This document shows positions 17,393 through 23,244 of a DNA stretch of 64,000 bases, piece by piece. Below the pieces are notes generated by a model. It had not been told where the DNA came from, did not search any database, and saw nothing but the letters and a program-made list of their open reading frames with translations. The stretch is from the NCBI GenBank assembly GCA_029975055.1, contig JARKPU010000067.1, forward strand, positions 248,001 to 312,000, read 5' to 3'. Origin of the DNA: Anaerolinea sp. Lineage in GTDB: Bacteria; Chloroflexota; Anaerolineae; Anaerolineales; Anaerolineaceae. The stretch's first letter is position 1. Each line of letters starts with the position of its first letter. A program made the position numbers and the translations under genes.

Positions 17393-18001
17393 ATGGCGAG
17401 CGATCGGTCCAATGACGAAATCCACGAGATCGTGCAGCGAGTGCTCAACCGGTCGTTGGGCATCTCGCCGCAGCCCGCTTCTCAGCCCCAGGCGGAGGCC
17501 CCCGCCGTGCCTGAGCAGGCCGCCCAGCCGCAACCCAAAACCGAGGCGCGCAAGGTGGTCGCCATCGGTGCCGACCACGGCGGGTATGAACTCAAAGAAA
17601 CCCTCAAGAAAGACCTCGCCGAGATGGGCTACGCCATCATGGACGTGGGCACGCACAGCAAAGACGCGGTGGATTACCCCGATTTCGCCCACGAGGTGGC
17701 CCGGCTGGTGGGCACGGGCAACGTCTGGCGCGGGATCATGATCGACGGCGCGGGCATCGGAAGCTGCATCGTGGCCAACAAGGTGCCGGGCGTTCGCGCC
17801 GGCCTGGCCTACGATTACTCCTCCGCGCTCAACAGCCGCGAGCATAACGATACCAACGTGCTCACCCTCGGGGCCGGGCTGATCGGCGTCAACCTGGCCA
17901 GGCAGATCGTCAAAACCTGGCTCTCGACCGATTTTGGCGGCGGGCGGCACAAGGCCCGCGTTGATAAAATCTCGGCGTATGAAAAGCAGCACCTGAAATG
18001 A
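17393..18001 (+). CDS. RpiB/LacAB-family sugar-phosphate isomerase with N-terminal encapsulation helix
   Basis: First gene of the BMC operon, 202 residues. Residues 4-22 (DRSNDEIHEIVQRVLNRSL) form an amphipathic helix like BMC encapsulation peptides; a Pro/Ala/Gln-rich linker (about 24-52) joins it to the isomerase domain (53-202). That domain has IGADHGGYELK (D61-H62), VDYPDF, ANKVPGVRAG and REHNDTNVL (H151). At the position of the catalytic Cys65 of E. coli RpiB it has D118 (IMIDGAGIG), as in the I-D of LacA/LacB, with C125 seven residues later. It is thus an RpiB-family aldose-ketose isomerase whose substrate may differ from ribose-5-phosphate. TGGAG precedes ATG 17393. The stop is immediately followed by deoC. 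Confidence 0.85.
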   Translation: MASDRSNDEIHEIVQRVLNRSLGISPQPASQPQAEAPAVPEQAAQPQPKTEARKVVAIGADHGGYELKETLKKDLAEMGYAIMDVGTHSKDAVDYPDFAHEVARLVGTGNVWRGIMIDGAGIGSCIVANKVPGVRAGLAYDYSSALNSREHNDTNVLTLGAGLIGVNLARQIVKTWLSTDFGGGRHKARVDKISAYEKQHLK

Positions 18002-18931
18002 ATGGCCGCTATGAACCCTGACCTGAAAACCGTCGAACAGCTCATCGAAATCATCACCCATGAAGTGCTCGTGGCAATGGCCGAACAGCAGGATCGCGCC
18101 GCCGGGGCCGTGGAAGGCGAGCAGTGCAAGTTCGGCTGCGCCGACGGCCTGTGCGTGCGCACCTGCTTCGACCGCACGGGCAGGGTCGTCTCGGCCGGGG
18201 CGGAGCGGCTTTCTTCCACCATCGGCGTCATCCCGCAGGACCTCAACCTGGCGAAGATGATCGACCACACCCTCCTCAAGCCGGATGCCACCCCTGACCA
18301 GATCGCCCAGTTGTGCTTCGAAGCGCGCAAGCACGGCTTCGCCTCGGTGTGCGTCAACCCCGCCTGGGTGAGCCTCTGCGCGCAGCTCCTGCAAGGCTCG
18401 CCGGTGAAGGTCTGCACGGTCATCGGCTTCCCGCTCGGCGCCACCGCGCCGGAAGTGAAAGTGTTCGAGACGCAAAACGCCATCGAGCACGGCGCCACCG
18501 AGATCGACATGGTCATCAACATTGGCGCGCTCAAGGCGCGCGACCTCGACCTGGTGGCCAAAGACGTGCGCGGCGTGGTGAACGCCGCCCACGCGCGCGG
18601 CGCGATCGTCAAGGTGATCATCGAAGCCGCCTTGCTGACCGATGAAGAGAAGACGATTGCCTGCCTGATCTCGAAAGAAGCCGATGCCGATTTCGTCAAA
18701 ACATCCACCGGCTTTGCCAGCGGCGGCGCCACCGTCCACGATGTGGAGCTGATGCGCCGCGTCGTCGGGCCGGAGATGGGAGTCAAAGCCGCCGGCGGGG
18801 TGCGCACCTTCGAGGACGCGCAGAGCATGGTCAAAGCCGGGGCCACGCGCATCGGCGCCAGCGCCGGGGTGAAGATCATCCAGGGCCCCAGCAAAGAAAA
18901 GGCCCCTGCCGCGCCGAAAGGCAACTACTAA
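18002..18931 (+). CDS. deoC: Deoxyribose-phosphate aldolase with encapsulation peptide and Cys cluster
   Basis: Cleaves 2-deoxyribose-5-phosphate to glyceraldehyde-3-phosphate and acetaldehyde. The 309-residue protein is longer than ordinary DeoC (about 220-260). Residues 8-28 ([20 protein letters not shown]) form an encapsulation-peptide-like amphipathic helix. Residues 42-55 hold C42-x3-C46-x4-C51-x3-C55. The aldolase barrel starts near 80 ([17 protein letters not shown]), with D169 in EIDMVINIG, the Schiff-base K233 in FVKTSTGF, and proton-relay K262 in [11 protein letters not shown]. It starts directly after the rpiB-like stop; ATG 18011 is an alternative. Placement in a shell-gene operon implies that its acetaldehyde is made inside a microcompartment. 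Confidence 0.93.
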   Translation: MAAMNPDLKTVEQLIEIITHEVLVAMAEQQDRAAGAVEGEQCKFGCADGLCVRTCFDRTGRVVSAGAERLSSTIGVIPQDLNLAKMIDHTLLKPDATPDQIAQLCFEARKHGFASVCVNPAWVSLCAQLLQGSPVKVCTVIGFPLGATAPEVKVFETQNAIEHGATEIDMVINIGALKARDLDLVAKDVRGVVNAAHARGAIVKVIIEAALLTDEEKTIACLISKEADADFVKTSTGFASGGATVHDVELMRRVVGPEMGVKAAGGVRTFEDAQSMVKAGATRIGASAGVKIIQGPSKEKAPAAPKGNY

Positions 18932-18945
18932 ATGGGAGTTCGCTC

Positions 18946-19236
18946 ATGCTGATCGCCAGAGTCATCGGGACAACCGTCTCGACCATCAAGGATGAGAAGC
19001 TGGTGGGGCGCAAACTGCTCATCGTCCGCCAGACGGACGAACGCGGCAACCCCACCGGTAAACCCTACGTCGCCGTGGATACGGTGGACGCAGGCATCGG
19101 CGACCTGGTGCTCACCTGCGCGGGTTCGTCGGCCCGCCAGACCAACATCACCAAAGATACCCCCGTGGATGCGGTGATCATGTCGATCATCGATTCGCTC
19201 GAGGTTGACGGCGAGATCGTCTTTCGCAAGTCGTGA
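18946..19236 (+). CDS. BMC-P shell vertex protein 1 (EutN/CcmL family)
   Basis: A 96-residue pentameric vertex protein capping microcompartment corners. It shows the family pattern MLIARVIGTTVST...GRKLLIVRQ, then VDAGIGDLVLTCAGSSAR and the C-terminal strand VDAVIMSIIDSLEVDGE. The G-S-S-A-R turn, typical of EutN/CcmL/CsoS4, is intact here, unlike in the other two BMC-P of this operon. GGGAG lies 7 bp before the ATG. Confidence 0.95.
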   Translation: MLIARVIGTTVSTIKDEKLVGRKLLIVRQTDERGNPTGKPYVAVDTVDAGIGDLVLTCAGSSARQTNITKDTPVDAVIMSIIDSLEVDGEIVFRKS

Positions 19237-19251
19237 TCCTTCGCAGGAGCC

Positions 19252-20721
19252 GTGGTGGATAAAGACTTAGCCTCCATCCAAGAAGCGCGCGATGCCGTCG
19301 CCAGGGCTTACGAAGCCTGGCGGGCCTGGAGCCAGGCCTCGCAGGCCGATGTTGACCGGGTCTGCGCGGCAATGGCCGAAGCCGGTTACACCGCCTCCGA
19401 GCGCCTGGGGCGCCTTGCGCATGACGAAACCGGTTACGGCGTGGCCGCCCACAAGCGCCTGAAGAACGAGTTCGCCTCGCGCAACGTCTGGCAGTCGATC
19501 CGCGATCTGAAGACGGTCGGGGTGATCCGCCACGACCCCGACCGGAGGCTATACGAAATCGCCTGGCCGATGGGCGTCATCGCCGGCCTGGTGCCTTCCA
19601 CCAACCCCACCTCCACCACCCTCTTCAAAGCCCTTATCGCCGTCAAGGCGCGCAATGCCATCGTCTTCACCCCTCACCCTTCGGCTGTGCGCTGCATCGG
19701 CGAAGCTGCGCAGACCCTGGCAACCGCTGCCGAAAACGCCGGTGCGCCCAAAGGCCTCGTCGGCTGTTTGCAGCAGGTCTCGCTGCCGGGCACGCAGGAG
19801 CTGATGACGCACCGCCACACGGCGCTGATCCTCGCCACCGGCGGCTCCGCCATGGTCAAGGCCGCCCATTCCACCGGCAAACCGGCCTACGGCGTGGGCC
19901 CGGGCAACGTGCCCGTCTACGTGGACCGCAGCGCCGACCTGGAGAAAGCCGCCCGGTACATCGTGGCTTCCAAAGCCTTCGACTGCTCCACAATCTGCGC
20001 CACCGAGCAGGCCGTCATCGCCGACCGCCCCGTGGCGCAGCGCCTGGCCGAGCTGATGCGCGCCGAGGGGGCATACTTCACCTCACCCGCCGAGACGGAC
20101 GCGCTGCGCCGGGTGCTCTTCCACCCCGATGGAGCCATGAACACCGCCGTGGTCGGCAAGCCCGCCGAGTACGTGGCCGCCTACGCCGGGATCAAAATCC
20201 CCGCCGGGGCGCGCATCATCGTCACCCCGCTGCTCAAGGTGGGCCGCGAAGAACCCCTCTCGCACGAGAAGCTCACCACCGTCCTGGGCTGGTACGAAGC
20301 AGACGGCTGGGAGCAGGGCTGCGAGATCTCCATCGCCCTCATCCAGACGGGCGGGCGCGGGCATACGCAGATCATCCACGCCACCGATGAAAAGGTCATC
20401 CTGGCGTTCGGCCTCGAAAAGCCCGTCTTCCGCATCCTGGTCAACACCATGGGCACGCTGGGGGCCATCGGCCTCACCACGGGCGTCATGCCTTCAATGA
20501 CGCTCGGTTCTGGAGGAATCGGAGGATCGATCACCGGCGATAACGTGACTGCCTATCACCTGATCAACATCAAGCGCCTGGCGTACGAAAGTTCCACCCC
20601 GCCCATGGCGGCCTTCCAACCTGGTGAACCGCCTGCCGGGCCTTCGCCCGAAGAAATCGAACGAACCGTCCGGCAGGTTGTCAATGAAATTCTGGCGGTG
20701 TCTCCTCAACCCCGCACGTAG
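19252..20721 (+). CDS. CoA-acylating aldehyde dehydrogenase with C-terminal encapsulation peptide
   Basis: Oxidises an aldehyde (probably acetaldehyde from DeoC) to acyl-CoA with NAD+. The 489-residue protein is of the PduP/EutE/AdhE-ALDH type: substrate-channel segment GLVPSTNPTST, NAD-binding LATGGSAMVKAA, PAYGVGPGNVPVYVD, and catalytic C249 in CSTICATEQAV. After the catalytic domain comes a Pro-rich linker (QPGEPPAGPS) and an amphipathic helix EEIERTVRQVVNEILAV (about 467-483), a terminal encapsulation peptide. Start GTG 19252 or 19255, after AGGAG. No phosphotransacylase or alcohol dehydrogenase is seen in the operon, so CoA and NAD recycling must come from elsewhere. Confidence 0.92.
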   Translation: MVDKDLASIQEARDAVARAYEAWRAWSQASQADVDRVCAAMAEAGYTASERLGRLAHDETGYGVAAHKRLKNEFASRNVWQSIRDLKTVGVIRHDPDRRLYEIAWPMGVIAGLVPSTNPTSTTLFKALIAVKARNAIVFTPHPSAVRCIGEAAQTLATAAENAGAPKGLVGCLQQVSLPGTQELMTHRHTALILATGGSAMVKAAHSTGKPAYGVGPGNVPVYVDRSADLEKAARYIVASKAFDCSTICATEQAVIADRPVAQRLAELMRAEGAYFTSPAETDALRRVLFHPDGAMNTAVVGKPAEYVAAYAGIKIPAGARIIVTPLLKVGREEPLSHEKLTTVLGWYEADGWEQGCEISIALIQTGGRGHTQIIHATDEKVILAFGLEKPVFRILVNTMGTLGAIGLTTGVMPSMTLGSGGIGGSITGDNVTAYHLINIKRLAYESSTPPMAAFQPGEPPAGPSPEEIERTVRQVVNEILAVSPQPRT

Positions 20722-20768
20722 AGGGCGCCCCAAGCAAGCATCTACTTTGAGACGAGAAAGGATATAGC

Positions 20769-21092
20769 ATGGCTCTGGATACTTCTCTGATCGCACTTGG
20801 CATGGTCGAAACCCACGGCCTGGTGGCCGCCATCGAAGCGGCGGATGCGATGGTCAAGGCCGCCAACGTGGTCTTGATCGGCTCCGAATACGTGGGCGGC
20901 GGGTACGTCACCGTGATGGTGCGCGGCGACGTGGGGGCTGTCAAAGCCGCCACCGATGCCGGCGCCGCCGCGGCGAAGCGCGTCGGCGAGGTGGTTTCGG
21001 TGCACGTCATCCCCAGGCCGCATGCGGATGTCGAGATGATCCTGCCCAAAGAGAGCAAGGGCAGCATCGGCGGCCGCAGCGCCAAATCCTGA
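20769..21092 (+). CDS. BMC-H shell hexamer protein
   Basis: The major shell tile. In 107 residues it carries a full BMC domain: [54 protein letters not shown] and the C-terminal [12 protein letters not shown]. The pore-loop region around G-S-E-Y-V-G-G-G is usual for hexamers. It is the only BMC-H in the locus, so it should form most facets. It is followed by an 18-bp hairpin and a 95-bp gap before the BMC-T gene. Confidence 0.96.
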   Translation: MALDTSLIALGMVETHGLVAAIEAADAMVKAANVVLIGSEYVGGGYVTVMVRGDVGAVKAATDAGAAAAKRVGEVVSVHVIPRPHADVEMILPKESKGSIGGRSAKS

Positions 21093-21124
21093 GCGCTCAC
21101 CGCGCACAGCCCGGGCAGGCACAG

Positions 21125-21142
21125 GCGGGCGGTTTCGCCCGC
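21125..21142 (+). other. Intercistronic hairpin after the BMC-H gene
   Basis: GCGGGCG-GTTT-CGCCCGC gives 7-bp arms with a tetraloop and no T-run. It lies in the longest gap among the shell genes. It may protect the 3' end of BMC-H message and so raise hexamer over trimer levels (inference). Confidence 0.4.
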
Positions 21143-21187
21143 TGAAGCCGCGCCTGCTGTTCCGTTCTTTGGAAGCGAGGAATTCGC

Positions 21188-21817
21188 ATGGCCGAAGCTT
21201 TTTCGCTGCGCTGCTATTGCTATCTTGACCGCATGCAGCCGCAATACGCGGCATTTGTCGGCACGATCACCCAGGGCGACCTGCCGACCGAGGGCATGGC
21301 GGCCCTCTATGTGGAAATGGCGCCGGGCAACGAAGTCTTCCGCGTGGTGGATATCGCCGTGAAGGCCACCGAAGCCCGCCCCGGCGCGCAGATCGTCGAG
21401 CGCGAGTTTGGCATGTTCGAGGTCCACTCGCCCAACCAGGCCGCCGTGCAAGAGGCAGGCAGCGTGGTGCTCGACCGGCTGGGCCTGCGCCTCGAAGACC
21501 GCATCCGCCCGCAGGTGGTCTCCACCCAGGTCATCACGCGCATCGATCCCTACCAGGCGCAGCTCTTGAACCGCTTCCGGCGCGGCAGCATGCTCGTGCC
21601 CGGCGAGACGATGCTCGTGCTGGAATGCGCCCCGGCCGCCTACATCAACTTTGCCGTCAACGAGGCCGAGAAGAAAGCCAGCATCAAGTTGATCCACGTT
21701 TCCTCGGTGGGGCGCTTCGGGCGCATGTGGCTCTCCGGCTCCGAAGCCGAGATCCTCACCGCCCGAGATGCGGCCACGCGCGCCCTGGAGAGCCTGGAAG
21801 GCCGCGAGGGAGCCTGA
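21188..21817 (+). CDS. BMC-T shell trimer protein (tandem BMC domains)
   Basis: A 209-residue protein with two fused BMC domains, about 8-95 and 105-205. The first begins LRCYCYLDRMQPQYAAFVG and has a G-D-L-P-T-E-G-M pattern; the second contains PGETMLVLECAPAAYINFAVNEAEKKA and SVGRFGRMWLSGSEAEI. Such trimers form pseudohexagonal tiles, often with a gated central pore for larger metabolites or cofactors. GCGAGG precedes the ATG. It is 2 bp upstream of the adaptor-like gene. Confidence 0.9.
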   Translation: MAEAFSLRCYCYLDRMQPQYAAFVGTITQGDLPTEGMAALYVEMAPGNEVFRVVDIAVKATEARPGAQIVEREFGMFEVHSPNQAAVQEAGSVVLDRLGLRLEDRIRPQVVSTQVITRIDPYQAQLLNRFRRGSMLVPGETMLVLECAPAAYINFAVNEAEKKASIKLIHVSSVGRFGRMWLSGSEAEILTARDAATRALESLEGREGA

Positions 21818-21819
21818 GG

Positions 21820-22236
21820 ATGGCAAAAGAATTTATCACCGAAAAAGATATCGAAGACCTGGTCAAGCGCGGCGTCTTCTCGCTGGAGGTCAACGACAAC
21901 GTCGTGCTCACCGACCTGGCCTACGAAAAGGCCAACCGCCTGGGAATGCGCCTGGTGCGCTCCACGCCCGATAACCCGCCCGCCGCGCCGGTGCGCCCCT
22001 ACCTGGCGCAGAAAGCGGCCTATTCGGCGGGCGCGCTGCCTGCCGCGCCCCCCGGCCCTGCCCCCGTGGGCTTTACCACCGCCGGCAGCGGGGCGCCGCC
22101 CCCGCCCCAGGCCGATGGCGCCGAGCTGCACAAGCGCATCCGCGAAGCCGTCCTTGCCCGCCTGGGCAGCCAGGTGGATAGCAACCTGCTGGATGTCATC
22201 ATCCGGCGCGTGCTGCAGAACACGGGCGTCAGGTAA
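21820..22236 (+). CDS. BMC-associated small protein with C-terminal encapsulation helices
   Basis: A 138-residue protein of no named function. Residues 4-47 (from FITEKDIEDLVKRGVFSLEV to RLGMRLVR) resemble a short N-terminal module seen in EutT-type and other accessory proteins. Residues 50-100 are a flexible Pro/Ala/Gly linker. Residues 101-136 hold two helices, ELHKRIREAVLARLGS and SNLLDVIIRRVLQNTG, with the amphipathic pattern of encapsulation peptides. It thus looks like a scaffold or adaptor joining cargo to shell, not an enzyme. It is wedged between BMC-T and two BMC-P genes, with a 2-bp gap upstream. Confidence 0.7.
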   Translation: MAKEFITEKDIEDLVKRGVFSLEVNDNVVLTDLAYEKANRLGMRLVRSTPDNPPAAPVRPYLAQKAAYSAGALPAAPPGPAPVGFTTAGSGAPPPPQADGAELHKRIREAVLARLGSQVDSNLLDVIIRRVLQNTGVR

Positions 22237-22240
22237 GCTT

Positions 22241-22561
22241 ATGCTCTTTGGCAGGGTCAAGGGCACGGCGGTTTGCACGCTGAAGTACCCCGGCACGGAG
22301 GGGCTGAAGCTGCTCATCGTTCAGCCGCTCAACAAGCGGCTCGAACCGCTCGGGCCGCTGCAGGTGGCCGCCGACACGGTGGACGCCGGGCCGGGCGACC
22401 TGTGCGTGATGGTGCGCTCGCGCGAAGCCGCGCTGGCCATGCCGCTGGTCAAGTTCGTGCCCATCGACCTGGCGCTGGTCGGCATTGTGGACGAGCTGGA
22501 GGTGCGCCCCGACAGCTCGTTCGACTTCACGCTCAAACCCGGGCGCAACGCGTTCACCTGA
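22241..22561 (+). CDS. BMC-P shell vertex protein 2 (EutN/CcmL family, divergent)
   Basis: A 106-residue EutN/CcmL-fold protein: MLFGRVKGTAVCTLKYPG, LLIVQPLN, VDAGPGDLCVMVRSREAA and LALVGIVDELEV. It lacks the usual G-S-S-A-R turn (S-R-E-A-A-L-A instead) and has a 15-residue C-terminal extension. It may make vertices with different surroundings or interact with cargo. 4 bp after the adaptor-like gene. Confidence 0.88.
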   Translation: MLFGRVKGTAVCTLKYPGTEGLKLLIVQPLNKRLEPLGPLQVAADTVDAGPGDLCVMVRSREAALAMPLVKFVPIDLALVGIVDELEVRPDSSFDFTLKPGRNAFT

Positions 22562-22566
22562 ACCGC

Positions 22567-22842
22567 ATGATCCTCGCAAAAGTGGTCGGCACCGTCGTCA
22601 CCACCATCAGCCACCCCGATTATAAGAATCGCCGGCTGCTGGTCGTTCAACCGCTTGGGCTGGAAGGCGACAAACCCGACGAGGATTTCATCGCCCTCGA
22701 TAACACCCACGCCGGAATCGGCGACACGGTGCTGATCAACCGCGAAGGCAACGGCGCCCGCCAGGTGCTGCGGAACCCGGATGCCTGCGTGATCTCCGTC
22801 ATCGTCGGCATCGTGGACACGGTTTATCTGGAAACAGGATAA
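22567..22842 (+). CDS. BMC-P shell vertex protein 3 (EutN/CcmL family)
   Basis: A 91-residue vertex protein: MILAKVVGTVVTTISHPDYK, LLVVQPLGLEG, THAGIGDTVLINREGNGAR and VIVGIVDTVYLE. The turn reads G-N-G-A-R. It lies 5 bp after BMC-P 2, making three BMC-P paralogs in one short locus. It is followed at once by a 21-bp-arm hairpin repeat. Confidence 0.92.
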   Translation: MILAKVVGTVVTTISHPDYKNRRLLVVQPLGLEGDKPDEDFIALDNTHAGIGDTVLINREGNGARQVLRNPDACVISVIVGIVDTVYLETG

Positions 22843-22908
22843 TGTTTCAATTTTTCTTCAGATTGCGGGGCAAGCCCCGCAATCTGAAGAAAAAGATATG
22901 CACGATCG
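22843..22908 (+). repeat. Hairpin repeat family A, best copy
   Basis: Perfect inverted repeat: 21-bp arms (22851-22871 and 22874-22894) around AA, with core GGGGC-AA-GCCCC, flanked by TGTTTCAA on the left and CACGATC on the right. A relative with the same flanks lies at 54526-54592 and a degenerate one at 44990-45034. The 3' arm ends in A-runs and the 5' arm begins with T-runs, so the structure resembles a terminator for the minus strand; in the BMC operon it may attenuate or stabilise the mRNA. Confidence 0.85.
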
Positions 22909-22932
22909 GAAACAGAATAGACTGGAGGCGGC

Positions 22933-23181
22933 ATGGTCCCATTGGCAGAAAGCTCCCCGCAGCATGCAGTAACCCTCGAACTGGGCGGTTCTGCGCGGCT
23001 GGTCATCGAAGCCGCCGGGGAGGGGAGAGTGGCCATCACGCGCTGGAGCGAAGGCATGCCCGTTTCACCGCCGCTGCACATCACCGAAGCGGAGCTGATC
23101 GCCCTGCTGCAGAAGTCGATCCGCGCCGGCCTGCTCTCGAAAGATTTTCTGATGAACTTGCTCGCCGAATTCGAAATTTAA
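22933..23181 (+). CDS. Small hypothetical protein at the end of the BMC operon
   Basis: 82 residues with GGAGG before ATG 22933. The first half is beta-rich (AVTLELGGSARLVIEAAGEGRVAITRW); the second is helical (ITEAELIALLQKSIRAGLLSKDFLMNLLAEF). The terminal helix is amphipathic and resembles an encapsulation peptide, but that is only a pattern impression. It ends just before a bidirectional terminator, so it is probably the last gene of the BMC transcript. No family recognised. Confidence 0.6.
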   Translation: MVPLAESSPQHAVTLELGGSARLVIEAAGEGRVAITRWSEGMPVSPPLHITEAELIALLQKSIRAGLLSKDFLMNLLAEFEI

Positions 23182-23190
23182 CCGCTGCCA

Positions 23191-23231
23191 GAATCAAAAA
23201 AAACGGCGCTCGCGCCGTTTTTTTGATTCGA
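23191..23231. terminator. Bidirectional rho-independent terminator
   Basis: GAATCAAAAAAAA, then CGGCGC-TC-GCGCCG, then TTTTTTTGATTCG. It has A- and T-runs on both sides and sits between the converging BMC operon and kimA-like gene, so it can stop both. Confidence 0.9.
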
Positions 23232-23244
23232 TTGCCCGGCCCGG

